Source of the DNA: Magnolia sinica
Taxonomy: Eukaryota; Streptophyta; Magnoliopsida; Magnoliales; Magnoliaceae
Direction: 5' to 3'
Length of the DNA stretch: 64,000 nt
Assembly: GCF_029962835.1 (NCBI RefSeq)
Contig: NC_080587.1
Location: 56,077,528-56,141,527 of the forward strand
The position numbers were made by a program, and so were the translations under genes. Below, piece by piece: positions 34,768-45,054 of this stretch. The stretch's first letter is position 1. Each line of letters starts with the position of its first letter. The notes below the pieces were generated by a model. It was not told where the DNA came from. It saw only the letters and a list, made by a program, of their open reading frames with translations, and did no database searches.

Positions 34768-35622
34768 CAGTGTTTCAAATAGCGTTCGTAGTGTAGCATA
34801 GCCGTAGCGCTACGTAGTGTAGCTAAATAGCGTAAATCCCTTGTAGCGTACGCTATAGCTATGTAGTGTGTAGCATTTGTAGCATACGCTACAATGTATT
34901 TTTCATTTTTTTTTTTTTTTTTTAAGTTTTCTTTTCTAAAAATTGTGTAAAATTCACAACATAAAAAAAAAAAATAAATAAATAAATAAATAAAATAAAA
35001 TAAAAAAAGAAAAACCTTAAGTAAAGTTAAAACCAAACCTTTTTATGTTTACTTTCACTTAAAATGGTGGTGATCCTTTGTTAAAGTTAGCGTGAAGCTC
35101 ACATACTAAAAATCCTTTAAAACTATTTTTTTATTTTTTAAAAAAGGGTTTCGAAAGAGGGCTTTCAAAAAACCCCTCTTCGTATAGATGACATCTATAT
35201 CGTACTTAATACTCTTAACCTGTGGGATTTTTATTTTTTTTCATACTTGTGAGATGTGACTCTTTTTTCTTCTTTTTTTGAAAGTTAATTGTGAGTTGTG
35301 ACTTGTGGTTTCAACTAGACATTATTAATTAAAGTGGTTTTCGTAGAAAGTTGTTGATGCGATAATTGTTTGATTTGTTTTATAACTTTATATATGTAGA
35401 TTAGCTTTTGATAAATGATAATTAATAATTTGTTTGAACGTGATACTTGAAAAAATGAATCATCTGTTAGGTATTTTTATATATTTCTTTTACTAGTTAT
35501 CATATTTTTTCTATTTTTATATTAAAAAATATAAGTATCGTGTAGCTTAAGCTACACGCTACACGCTACACGCTATAGGGTGTTGAATGCTACACAACAT
35601 GCTACTGCTATTTAAAACACTG
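34768..35622. mobile_element. hAT-A: hAT-like foldback element (855 bp), TSD ATTTCAAT
   Basis: Terminal inverted repeats CAGTGTTTCAAATAGCG and, at the right, the complement of CAGTGTTTTAAATAGCAG. The 8-bp duplication ATTTCAAT is exact on both sides (34760-34767 and 35623-35630). CA-N-T-G ends and 8-bp duplications are hAT features. Subterminal arrays consist of TAGCGTACGCTA-like palindromic words; the middle is AT-rich. No transposase is present. It lies in the upstream flank, and possibly the intron, of CLPS1. Confidence 0.9.
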
Positions 35623-35763
35623 ATTTCAATCTTCTTTTTCCTGCTATATAAAATATATTTTACGGGTAAGTGCAAGAATTTTTTTCTCAGTTTAGGGGGA
35701 AGAAGGGTCATCTAATAGTGATTCTAGAGATTTTATAGAATTCCTTCAACTCCAAAACTGTAA

Positions 35764-36044
35764 GGGCGTGTTTGGATAAATGGATTCCGTGGATAACGTA
35801 ATGATTACCTAATGATAATGTTCTATGGTCACTATCGATGTGATTCCAAAAATGGGGTGCCTGTTTGGATAGTAAGTGGAATCCTTCAATTCATTGTTAG
35901 ACAATTGTTTCTCGTGCCAGAGAATTCTCGCCATGGATAAGGTAATGATTAGTTTTTGGAATTTGCATATCCAAAACAGCCCACTGTCTTGTCCATGGAA
36001 AACAATTTCCATTTCCGCATGGATTTCGTATATCCAAACAAGGC
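35764..36044. mobile_element. Tourist-like MITE (PIF/Harbinger), 281 bp, TSD TAA
   Basis: Ends are GGGCGTGTTTGGAT and ATCCAAACAAGGC, flanked by TAA on both sides (35761-35763 and 36045-36047). The inside holds a second CCTGTTTGGATAG motif at 35861, which may be a nested copy. No coding sequence is present. Confidence 0.85.
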
Positions 36045-36385
36045 TAAGTGTATTTCACAGTGTTGATTTCTTTTTTAAATGATAGGTTGCTAACACTTGG
36101 GTGGATGATTGGGGAGAATCCTAGACGTATCTTTCAATGCTTGAATAGAAGATAATTACAGGTTGCTTGGGTTTTAGGTTTGTTTGTGGGGCCCATGTTC
36201 AGTGATTCTAACAGTTGATATGAGAAGCCCCACATTGGATATCCATACACCGAGAATCAACAAATCTATTCAACAGTTTCAAAAGACAGACACGTTTGCA
36301 TACCCCAAAAGGTCACTGACTACACCATCTGACCATACCCACTAAATAAATTTGACATACCCACTAATTCTCTGTTTGATGCAAC

Positions 36386-36730
36386 CTAATATATTATAGG
36401 ATAAGACAAAGGCAGAGGAACATTATCACAACCACACCACACGTGTTCGCAGAACCAGCGGCAAGCTCCATCAACTATCTTCCCAACGATCGCCTTAGAG
36501 AAATCCTTCCTCACTTTTGAGTGTGCCCTCCAAAACCCTTGAGGCACTACATTGGGATTACTCTTTGGTATACCAACCTCCTGGCCTAGTCCCATATTTG
36601 CACAACATAACTTTCTTCTAGGCTATTTCCTCCAACTTAGACCTCCATGTGTGGTGCATGTGCTCTCTTTCTGCTTACACACTTCTGCCCACTCCACAAG
36701 GTGAAACATGTTTCTTTTGCTCCCTACGAA
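36386..36730 (-). pseudogene. L1-type LINE fragment
   Basis: On the minus strand the pieces HLVEWAEVCKQKE (about 36690-36710) and KAIVGKIVDGACRWFCEHVW (about 36430-36490) match the region after RT of plant L1 elements (typical wording: LVKWEEVC, and VGDGRRIRFWEDVWCG). Short, with frameshifts. The neighbouring 36048-36385 shows no gene. Confidence 0.6.
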
Positions 36731-36904
36731 AGAAACTCCCTTCGGATTCTTTCCTATAAATAAATAAATAAAATACCACATTAGCCAACTAGAACCTCAA
36801 ATACACTACGACAAGCATCTAAAACAATCCCAAACCGTCCCTTCACCTTCAGAAAACAGCCCAAATATCCCCACTTGCCTCTAACCAATCATACATTTGT
36901 TAAG

Positions 36905-37281
36905 ATCTCCCTAGGTGGTGGAATTTAAAAGGAGAGAAAACAGTGTTATTAAAAAATAAATTGATGGAAGAAGGAAATTGGAATGTTGAGGAATCATTTA
37001 AAAAAATAAAAAAATAAATAATAAAATTGGAATGTCGAGGAAAGTAAATGTTGTGTGGAATGAGGTAGCTAAGTGCATTAGGAAACTAGAGAAAGATGTT
37101 TTAGGGGTATTCTATCGGGAAAACCAATCATAAGGAAACTTGGAGGTGAAATGACAACGTACAAAAAGATATTATCGAGAAAAGTTTATGTTTCAAAGCC
37201 TAGCAATGGACTTGAAACAATGAAAATCTTGAATAATATAGAAATGCTAAAAAGATTGCTAAGAAAGTAGAAGTGAGGCTA
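36905..37281 (+). pseudogene. RTE1 segment 1: pre-RT region
   Basis: RWWNLKGEKTVLLKNKLMEE, then WNEVAKCIRKLEKDVLGV and NAKKIAKKVEVR are typical of the region between endonuclease and RT of plant RTE elements. An AT-rich insertion and stops interrupt it. It ends at AGGCTA, the CopC target site. Confidence 0.78.
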
Positions 37282-37509
37282 GTTGATTTGAGGTTTGGAA
37301 GAGGAAGGAAGAAGAGAGGAGAACGAAAGAAGAAGAGAATTGTATTGCTAGACAAGCAACTTTTGAGTGTTGGGGCCACAAGCCGTAACACACCTTTTAT
37401 TGTATTGCTAGACAACACCCTTACATGCTCTTGAAGAGCACAAAAAGACCGTGTACACAACACACCCACACACTAACATTATTTAAGTACATGGCATTAT
37501 CTTTCTATA
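37282..37509 (-). repeat. CopC 3' LTR
   Basis: It matches 54483-54720 from GTTGATTTGAGG to CATTATCTTTCTATA. The polypurine tract CCAACTTGAGGGGAG (minus strand) lies next to it at 37510-37524. Confidence 0.88.
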
Positions 37510-37512
37510 CTC

Positions 37513-38012
37513 CCCTCAAGTTGGAGCATGGATGCCAATCATGCCCAACTTGCCAGTAATACAGAGAAGAGTATCTCGACTAAGAGACTTGGTGAGGACA
37601 TCATCTAGTTGTTCCCTAGAGCAAACGAAGGGAGTCGCAATCTCCTTGTTTGCCACCTTCTCCCAAATGAAGTGACAATCAATCTCAATGCGCTTCTTGT
37701 GCTGATGAAACACTGGATTACTGGCAATGTGAATGGTAGCCTGATTATCACAGTGCAAAGGAATGGGAGTGAAAGGATTATAGCCAAATTCTTGTAAGTG
37801 GGTTCGAAGCCAAACAAGTTCACATGTTGCGTGAGCCATCGCTCTATACTCAGTTTCGACAGAAGACCATGCAACAACGGACTGCTTCTTACTCTTCTAG
37901 GTGACAAGATTGCCACCTACAAACATACAGTATCTAGAGGTAGACCATCGATCACATAAACTTCCAGCACAGTCGGCATCGGAGTAGCTCGAATGGTGAA
38001 GATGACCATGCT
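37513..38012 (-). pseudogene. pol: CopC RNase H region
   Basis: On the minus strand: HGHLHHSSYSDADCAGSLCD (about 37950-38010), then YCMFVGGNLV, TCELVWLRTHLQEFGYNPF, PLHCDNQATIHIASNPVFHQ and KKRIEIDCHFIWEKV. These are classic copia RNase H motifs, with the catalytic Asp positions YSDAD and HCDN visible. A frame break near 37890 separates two blocks. The frame is cut at 38012 by SLT1 and resumes at 47667 with the segment before HGH. Confidence 0.88.
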
Positions 38013-38700
38013 TGGTGCAACCCGGCTATCAAGTCAATGAAATCTCGATACCCAAATTGCAAAGAAAATTAAAAAACAAAAAAAATTATTTAAAAAAAAA
38101 AAAAAAAAAAGAATGCTCACAAGAATAATTGAGTAGAGAGGGAGAGAATTTTTATTGATATCCAACCTTTTCTCTTATAAAAACTTAAAGAAGAACCACA
38201 CTTAGAAAATTATTCAAAGTACTTCTAAAGGAATTTATAATTGAAATCTCTCCAACTAAGAGAATAATCAATCACAATTTATTAAAAACTAATCTAAATC
38301 TTTCTTCCTATAACAAAAGCCTAATGAAAAACAAACATGAAAAGCAATTATATCTCTAAATCTAGCCAATATTTTCAATTATATCAATCTAATCTAGCCA
38401 ATCTCTTCAATTATATCAATCACATCTTCAAAAAGCAATTATATCTCTAAATCTAGCCAATATCTTCAATTATATCAATCACATCTTCAAACCAGACACC
38501 CCCCCCCCCCCCAAAAAAAAAAAAAAAGAAGGTATATCATAATCCTTGATTTAGGCCCCAAAATCTACAAATAATCAGGCCAAAAATCAGCATATGTTAG
38601 GCCTACGGTGGGCTATGGGCCTACATTTTGTTAGACCATACAATGGACCTAGATGAGCCTAAGTAGGCCACGGGCCTAGGTTCATCATGGGCCTGCATCA
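38013..38700 (-). repeat. SLT1 3' LTR (688 bp)
   Basis: Plus-strand ends TGGTGCAACCCGG and GGGCCTGCATCA. It matches the two parts of the 5' LTR. It holds an A run near 38090-38110 and a C/A run at 38500-38527. A local repeat of ATATCTCTAAATCTAGCCAA occurs near 38350 and 38443. Confidence 0.87.
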
Positions 38701-38743
38701 ATTCTCCCCAGCTTAGAAAGAACTCATCCTCGAGTTGGAAACC

Positions 38744-39788
38744 AATCTTAACTTTTGGACTACAACAAATCGTGTTCTTCTTTAGTGGAAGTTGATGATG
38801 CAACCCTAAGCATCGGCTCGGCATGACCTTGTTGGAGTCCACTATAGATGGTTTCTTTTGCCTGTGCTTTTGTGGGTGCCAACTTGTTTATTTTGACTTT
38901 AAAGTTAATTGTGGATCCTGAAACATTTGCCCCGTTTTTTGTGCCACGGTCATTTTTGCAAACATGTCTCAATTTAAGTATTGAGACCTACTTGCATGTC
39001 TGTGACTGTCACTATCATTGGATCCATCAATTGATCCATTGGTGAATTCACGTGTAGGTCCAACGTTAATGCACCGATCACTTCATATGTCAACTTTTCC
39101 TTTGACTCCGTGGATAGCTTCGCTGTTTCTGAAATTTCTACTTTAATTCTGAGTTCTTTGTCACGTTCCAATAATCGAAGAGTTCGATCATTGTTGTTTT
39201 CATAAGCCAGGGCCGCCCGTTGTTGGTTAGGACATTGATAGGGACATTCCCTTACATGCAAGGTATTCTATAACAGTTACGTTGGCCCTAATGGCCACCA
39301 CCGTTACCTTCATGATGCGGGTCATAACGGCTTTTACGGCCCCGGTGACGGTTGTAACAGTCTCTTGTTTTATTGAAAGAAAAACACCAAAAACCTTGTA
39401 TCTACCCCATAACGTTGGGAAAAAATAATAATTGAAAAACTTGTATTTGCCCCGTAACATACCATAACGAGGCTGTTACGGCCTTTACAAGGGGCGTAAC
39501 GGACTATTAACGAGAGTTACCAATCATTTTTTCCATAACGACTGTTACGACCCCGTAACGTGTAACGGTTGCCACTGTTACCTTTGCGTAATGGCCTTTA
39601 CGGCACACCATGCTTACATGTCCACGTGCTCCAACTTCGCTCTCTGGATTCCCTCCATGTCGGAGCTCCCCCACTTGATTAGTGAAATTGGCTACCGCAT
39701 GCGTGAATTGATCTACCCATTCTACGAGTGCACGGATCACTTGAGCTACTTGTGTGAATTCTTCCTGTATCACCTCTTTCGATGCCAT
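38744..39788 (-). pseudogene. SLT1 internal reading frame, split by hAT-C; product unknown
   Basis: The minus-strand ATG at 39788 opens MASKEVIQEEFTQVAQVIRA. It runs to 39613, where hAT-C and its duplicated CTTACATG interrupt. Beyond it the same frame resumes as RECPYQCPNQQRAALAYENN and LERDKELRIKVEISETAKLS, to a stop near 38974. Subtracting the insertion gives one frame of about 150 codons. The charged middle could form a coiled coil. It might be a reduced Gag; I do not recognise it. A further fragment (38760-38972) lies in another frame. Confidence 0.55.
39259..39612. mobile_element. hAT-C: small hAT-like MITE (354 bp), TSD CTTACATG
   Basis: The exact 8-bp duplication CTTACATG lies at 39251-39258 and 39613-39620. 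Ends CAAGGTATTCTATAAC and, at right, the complement of CATGGTGTGCCGTAAAGG form an imperfect inverted repeat. The inside is full of GTTACGG and CCGTAAC words. It has no coding sequence. Confidence 0.87.
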
Positions 39789-39828
39789 TAGGAGATGACG
39801 TATAGTCGAAAATTCTCAAAGACAACCC

Positions 39829-39840
39829 GCTCTAATACCA
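39829..39840 (-). other. SLT1 primer-binding site, initiator Met tRNA
   Basis: On the minus strand TGGTATTAGAGC follows the LTR after TTG. One base differs from the common TGGTATCAGAGC. Confidence 0.8.
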
Positions 39841-39843
39841 CAA

Positions 39844-39950
39844 TGGTGCAACTCGGTTATCGAGTCAATGAGATCTCGATATTCAAATTACAGAGAAATT
39901 AAAAAAGGAATACTCACAAGAACAATTTAGTTAAGAGGGGGAGAACTTAT
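39844..39950 (-). repeat. SLT1 5' LTR, part 1
   Basis: TGGTGCAACTCGG onward matches 38013-38145, then breaks at a (TA)n run where L1-B begins. Part 2 is at 47225-47666. Confidence 0.82.
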
Positions 39951-39959
39951 ATATATATA

Positions 39960-40329
39960 TATATATATTTGAAGAGTTTATAAATGTTATTTTATTAAGA
40001 ATCGGACCAACGAAAGCCAGCCAAAAACAAAATACAGAAGATTAGGGGAACAAAATAGAGCAAATTGGAAGCAAGTCAATTTTCAGTAACACCACAACCC
40101 ATTTGTATACGTCTCATTTAATCTTCCACAGCCTCGCTTCCCATGAATTGTGGACATTGTCAAAACAGCGAGCATTTCGCTCCCCCCATATGTTCCATAA
40201 GGTACCTAGCAGGCACAACCTCCATATGGAAATCTTGTCCTTGGGTAGAAGCACCCCCTCCCACGCCCATAATTATTGTGGCACTGACTGAGAGTAGAAC
40301 CATTGCATTTTAAAATATCTTAGAATATG
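39960..40329 (-). pseudogene. L1-B 3' end fragment
   Basis: On the minus strand WNIWGERNARCFDN and HNSWEARLWKIK (about 40100-40190) match the C-terminal end of plant L1 ORF2 (typical wording IWKERNRRIFED). A stop follows within the next codons. The sequence joins 45055 when ChrD is removed. Confidence 0.78.
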
Positions 40330-41544
40330 TGATGGGGACATCATGCGCACACGCGCACTCACACCGCCCCCCCCCCCACGCACGTACGCCAGAAGGAGGG
40401 TCCCACCGTCGATCTGGATCGATGATGACGTTCAGGGAGGGTCTCCTACCTAGAAGACGAAGTTTTGATTCAAAAGAGTGGTCTCGTTAATTAAGAAAAG
40501 CCCATCATGGGATCTCATGATCGTGGCCCACTAATCAGATTGATTTCATATTTTAAGTTTTGCTTATTAATGTTATTTAGAACATCATGGACGCTTTAGA
40601 TTTCTTTGATTAGTTTTATTTTAGTTTACTTCATCGCCAAGTAATAGGTTGCGCACATGGCGCGAGTTTTGGGGCATAAAGTTTTCTTATAAATAGGCAC
40701 CCCTCGTAGCTTTTTTTTAATTGATTAAAGATTAATAAAAATTCTACGTTTTCCTGCTCTCTGACTTGTGAAGCCTGATTGGGTGCAAAGCCCCCCCTTC
40801 ATCGAAGGGTTAACTACCGTGGTGCGAAGCCACATCTATCCCGATTCGCCCCCATCCATCGCCATCTCTACTACCCATCTTCTACTATCCCTTCTTCTCA
40901 TCTCACCCCATCATCTAAACTTCGAATCAATCATTTATTGCAGCAATTCTCCTCCCCACAGTAGAATTTTAGAATCTGGCCCTACAAGAGGGCTGAAACT
41001 TCAGCGGAGCACCATGCACAAACCGTACATCAGATCGAGCTGAGATTTGGGGGTTTTGGAGTCCATCCCTGGTCGACCAGGGCCAAGGTGGCCTTTTTCT
41101 GAATAGTGGGCCCCACACATGCAGTCGAGATGACATGCATGTGCGTCTGGGCCATTGTTGTTGTCCACACGTGCGGTACTTCTCTGGTTCGACTCTCTCC
41201 TCTCTTTCACTCCACTTTCACCCAAAATCCCTAAACCTAACCCTAAATTACTCAAATCTCTTTCTTACCCTAGGGTTCCTTGATTTGAAATTGGTGAATC
41301 CCTTGGATTAGGGACTGATTACTATGCATGTGTGGATGATTATTTCTTATCTTTGATTATCGTTCGGTTCATAATTTTTATTGATCCAGCCCTATCATGT
41401 GTAGGCCTAAACCCGCATAGATTCCCCTTAATTAAATGTTTCGACTTTCTTGTGGGATATGGAATTTGTGTTATTGTTTCTGAACTAACGTGATCTTAAG
41501 CCTGAAATCTCGCATATCATATTTAATTTTCATGTCCTGCATCA
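40330..41544 (+). repeat. ChrD 5' LTR (1215 bp)
   Basis: TGATGGGGACATC to GTCCTGCATCA. The TATA box TATAAATAG lies at 40689-40697; the start region holds a run of C near 40367-40378. Short open frames in it (such as 40768-41043) recur in the 3' LTR and are transcript-leader sequence. Confidence 0.92.
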
Positions 41545-41699
41545 AATTTGGTATCAAAGCCTAGGGTTCTTGTAGGGGAATTCATTACATGTTTAGGGTT
41601 TGGTTGTTTATGTCCATTACGCATCAATTCTCATCATGTATGGCTATTTAGAGGTCCATAAACCCTAACATAAGCTACTGAAATTTTCTGTTATCCCCT

Positions 41700-42260
41700 T
41701 ATTTGAATTATTTTAGAAATTAACTTAGTTTTCTATTTCTAGGTTTAGAAACTTTCCTTGTTTGTTTTTTAGAAACTAATTTTTTAGAAACTTTCTTAAT
41801 CTATTTTTAGAAACTAATTTCCTTTCCTTTTTCTTTTTTAGAAACTAGTTTACTTTCCTTTTTCTTTTTTAGAAACTAACTTACTTTCTATTTTTAGAAA
41901 CTTTCCTCTTTCTTTTTCTTTAGAAACTAGGTTGCTTTTCTATTAAGAAACTTTTTAATTTGCTTTTTTTTTTAGAAGCTTTCCTAATTTGTTTCTTTAG
42001 AAACTTTCCTAATTTGTTTTTAGAAACTTTCCTTTTTCGTTTTTAGAAACTAGGTTACTTTTCTTTAGAAACTTTCCTAATTTGTTTTTTTTTTTTTGAA
42101 ACTTTCCTAATTTGTTTTTTATAGAAACTGTCCTAATTTGTTTTTCTTAGAAACTTTTCTTTTTCGTTTTTAGAAACTAAGTTGCTTTTTTTTTAGAAAC
42201 TTTCCTAACTTGTTTTAAAAACTTTCCTTTTTCGTTTTTAGAAACTAGGTTGTTTCTTTT
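41700..42260 (+). repeat. Degenerate tandem array in the ChrD leader
   Basis: About twenty copies of a T-rich unit of 25-35 bases with the core TTTAGAAACT and TTCCTAATTTG lie between the PBS and gag. Unit length varies, so it is not a CRISPR-type array. The remaining leader 41561-41700 and 42261-42353 shows no gene. Confidence 0.75.
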
Positions 42261-42353
42261 TTCTTTTCTTTTTTTTTTTTTTTTTTTAAATATATATATT
42301 CTTATATTTTGACAACTATATTGCTGAATTTTGGTTGGCACCTTACACTAAAC

Positions 42354-43019
42354 ATGGAACAATTGCAAGAGTCACTAAACAAGCTGTCCCAAAAGTTGGA
42401 GTTTATGATTAAGCGCTTGGAAATGGACCAATACTTAGAACAACTTGATGTGCACATTACCCAACTAAAGACCATCACCAGGACAAACCCCACCATTGGT
42501 GTAGATGTCCCATCTCAGGCAGGTGGCCTGGTGGATAGATCAATGAATGGAGTTGGTGAAGAAATCAATTATGGGTGTGCACCCATGCACCTACCCCATG
42601 AGAGACATCAAGACCACTATTTTGAGGGGTACGACATGTGCGGCCTTGTGGCTGGAGAGAGTGCACCAGACGCTAGTGTAGAGTTACCCACTGAGGTCAT
42701 TCCGATAATTGATGAGTTACGTGATGTCTTTCCTCATGATCTACCGAATGAGTCCCCCCCTAGGAGGGATATAGAGCACACCAGAACATGGGACACCATA
42801 ATACCTACCGCCAAGTTTGCGTTTAATAGTTCTGTCAATAGGTCCACAGGTCTTAGTCCTTATGAAGTCGTTACTATTTATAAACCTGTGAAACCTATTG
42901 ATCTTGTCCCTATGTCACGGTCTCATATGGTGTCAGAGCCTGCGGAGTCTTTTACACATCACATTCATTCATGGCATCAAGAAATCAGGCAGAAGATCAC
43001 TACTAGTAATGAACATTAA
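42354..43019 (+). CDS. ChrD fused frame: gag start, RT start and integrase end
   Basis: The ATG at 42354 opens MEQLQESLNKLSQKLEFMIK, a coiled-coil-like start as in chromoviral Gag. Residues VIPIIDELRDVFPHDLPNES (about 42700-42760) are the start of RT, where the family continues to GLPPRRDIEH. At about 42785 the frame jumps to integrase: TWDTIIPTAKFAFNSSVNRS, then GLSPYEVVTIYKPVKPIDL. It stops at 43017-43019. The deletion leaves the frame open for 221 codons. The fused protein lacks all catalytic residues, so it is not an enzyme. Whether it is made is unknown. Confidence 0.8.
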   Translation: MEQLQESLNKLSQKLEFMIKRLEMDQYLEQLDVHITQLKTITRTNPTIGVDVPSQAGGLVDRSMNGVGEEINYGCAPMHLPHERHQDHYFEGYDMCGLVAGESAPDASVELPTEVIPIIDELRDVFPHDLPNESPPRRDIEHTRTWDTIIPTAKFAFNSSVNRSTGLSPYEVVTIYKPVKPIDLVPMSRSHMVSEPAESFTHHIHSWHQEIRQKITTSNEH

Positions 43020-43835
43020 AATTTTCTGTAAACCAACATAAACGTTTCAAAGAATTCAATATTGGGGATTCTGTGATAGTCTGCGTCTGGCCTGAGCCGT
43101 TCGTAAGTTACACGCGCGTAGTGCTGGACCCTTCAAAATTATAAAACGAAACGGTCTCAATGCGTATGAGGTAGATCTTCCACCTTCTATGGGAATTAGT
43201 TCCACATTCAACGTGGAGGATCTAGTTACTTTTTAGGGGACCACCAATACTTTGTCCGACCTTTTGCCTACCCGTCCTCATTCCCCATATTTATCTCTTG
43301 AACTATGGCCCCTTCCCGACCCATTTTCCCAGCCTCTACCTCCCATACCCACTCTTCCTAACCTTTCTTCGCAGCCTCTACCTCTCATACCTACCCTTCT
43401 CAACCTATTTTGCCAGCCTCTACGTCTCATACCTACCCGTCCGGACCCATTTTCCCAGCCTCTACCTCTCATACCTACCCGTCCGGACCCATTTTCCCAG
43501 CCTCTACGTCTCATACCTACCCTTCCCAATCCATTTTTTCAGCCTCTACCTCCCATACCTACCTGTCTCGACCCATCTTCCCCATTTTACCATCCTCTAC
43601 CTCCCATACCTAACCTTCACACACCCAAAAAGGAAATAGAGGATATCCTGGACCATTAGATAGTTTCAACGTCGGACGGCGGGTTTCAGAAGTACCTGGT
43701 CAAATGGAAGTCACGCCCAACTTCAGACAGCACGTGATTCACTGAGGAGGAGCTTCAGAGACTTGATCTTGACATCCTGGAGCGGTTCAGGAGTTATATT
43801 TCGCCAGTAGCGAAATCTTCGCAACCGGGGAGAAT
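43020..43835 (+). pseudogene. pol: ChrD integrase tail, repeat-expanded linker and chromodomain
   Basis: After frameshifts the integrase tail continues as SAGPFKI and NAYEVDLPPSMGISSTFNVE (about 43120-43220). Then comes an open frame 43252-43659 with seven copies of a 14-residue unit of type PFSQPLPLIPTRPD. The chromodomain follows: KKEIEDILDH, stop, IVSTSDGGFQKYLVKWKSRP, a second stop, then EELQRLDLDILERF. In chromoviruses this domain sits at the integrase end and guides insertion to marked chromatin. Two stops break it here. The PPT GAAATCTTCGCAACCGGGG lies at 43812-43830. Confidence 0.85.
43316..43610 (+). repeat. 42-bp tandem repeat, about seven units
   Basis: Unit core: CCCATTTTCCCAGCCTCTAC then CTCTCATACCTACCCGTC. 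The unit is a multiple of three and leaves several frames open on both strands. It encodes the proline-rich linker before the chromodomain. Confidence 0.88.
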
Positions 43836-45054
43836 TGATGGGGACATCGCGCGCACTCACACTACCCCCCTACGCACGTACGCTAGAAGGAGGGTCCCAC
43901 CGTCGACCTAGATCGATGACGACGTTCAGGGAGGGCCTCCTACCTAGAAGACGAAGTTTTGATTCAAAAGAGTAGGCCCGTTAGTTAAGAAAAGCCCATC
44001 ATGGGATCTCATGATCGTGGCCCACTAGTCAGATTGATTTCATATTTTAGGTTTTGCTTATTAATGTTATTTAGAACATCATGGACGCTTTAGATTTCTT
44101 TGATTAATTTTATTTTAGTTTACTTCATTGCCAAGTAATAGGTTGCGCACATGGCGTGAGTTTTGGGGTATAAGGTTTTCTTATAAATAGGCACCCCTTG
44201 TAGCTTTTTTTAATTGATTAAAGATTAATAAAAATTCTGCGTTTTCCTATTCTCTGAGTTGTGAAGCCTAATTGGGTGCGAAGCCCTCCCTTCATCGAAG
44301 GGTTAACTACCGTGGTGCGAAGCCACATCTATCCCGATTTGCCTCCATCCATCGCCATTTCTACTAACCATCTTCTACCATCCCTTCTTCTCATCTCACC
44401 CCATCATCTACACTTCGAATCAATCATCTATTGTAGCAATTCTCCTCCCCACAGCAGAATTTCAGAATCTAGTCCTACAGGAGGGCTGAAACTTATGTGG
44501 AGCATCACGCACAAACCGTACATCGGATCGAGCTGAGATTTGGGAGTTTTGGAGTCCATCCTTGGCCGACCAGGGCCAAGGTGGCCTTTTTCTGAATAGT
44601 GGGCCCCACACAATTGCGGTCGAGATCACACGCATGTGCGTCTAGGCCATTGTTGTTGTCCACGTGTGCGGTACTTCTCTGGTTCGTCTCTCTCCTCTCT
44701 TTCACTCCGCTTTCACCCAAAATCCCTAAACCTAACCCTAAATTACTCAAATCTCCAATTTTATGCCCATTTTCTTACCCTAGGGTTCCTTGATTTGAAA
44801 TTGGTGAATGCCTTGGATTAGGGACTAATTACTATGCATATGTGCATGATTATTTCTTATCTTTGAGTATCGTTTGGTTTATAATTTTTATTGATCCAGC
44901 CCTATCATGTGTAGGCCTGGACCCGCATAGATTCCCCTTAATTGAATGTTTGGACTTTCATGTGGGATATGGAATTTGTGTAATTGTTTCTGAACTAACG
45001 TGATCTTAAGCCTGAAATCTCGCATATCATATTTAATTTTCATGTCCTGCATCC
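43836..45054 (+). repeat. ChrD 3' LTR (1219 bp)
   Basis: It matches the 5' LTR from TGATGGGGACATC; the last base is C where the 5' LTR has A. The TATA box TATAAATAG lies at 44182-44190. It includes 15 bases near 44757-44772 that are absent from the 5' LTR. Confidence 0.92.

Larger units (their letters stand above)
40330..45054 (+). mobile_element. ChrD: deletion derivative of a chromovirus (Ty3/gypsy)
   Basis: LTRs lie at 40330-41544 and 43836-45054; target duplication ATATG lies at 40325-40329 and 45055-45059. The PBS fits initiator Met tRNA (TGGTATCAAAGC at 41549-41560). Coding sequence consists of a gag start, the first part of RT, then a direct joint to the end of integrase and a chromodomain. 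Protease, most of RT, RNase H and the integrase core are deleted. The chromodomain resembles that of Chr2 at 61150-61400, so both belong to one lineage. Confidence 0.92.

Noticed and set aside
34767-35036. Minus-strand frame with many aromatic residues, possible membrane protein
   Set aside because: It is the T-rich interior and array of hAT-A.
41700-42260. Repeat array that could suggest a CRISPR-like locus
   Set aside because: Units vary in length and sequence, there are no unique spacers of constant size, and the genome is a plant.
43252-43659. Several overlapping open frames on both strands taken as separate proline-rich genes
   Set aside because: A 42-bp repeat keeps many frames open. 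Only the frame leading into the chromodomain makes sense.
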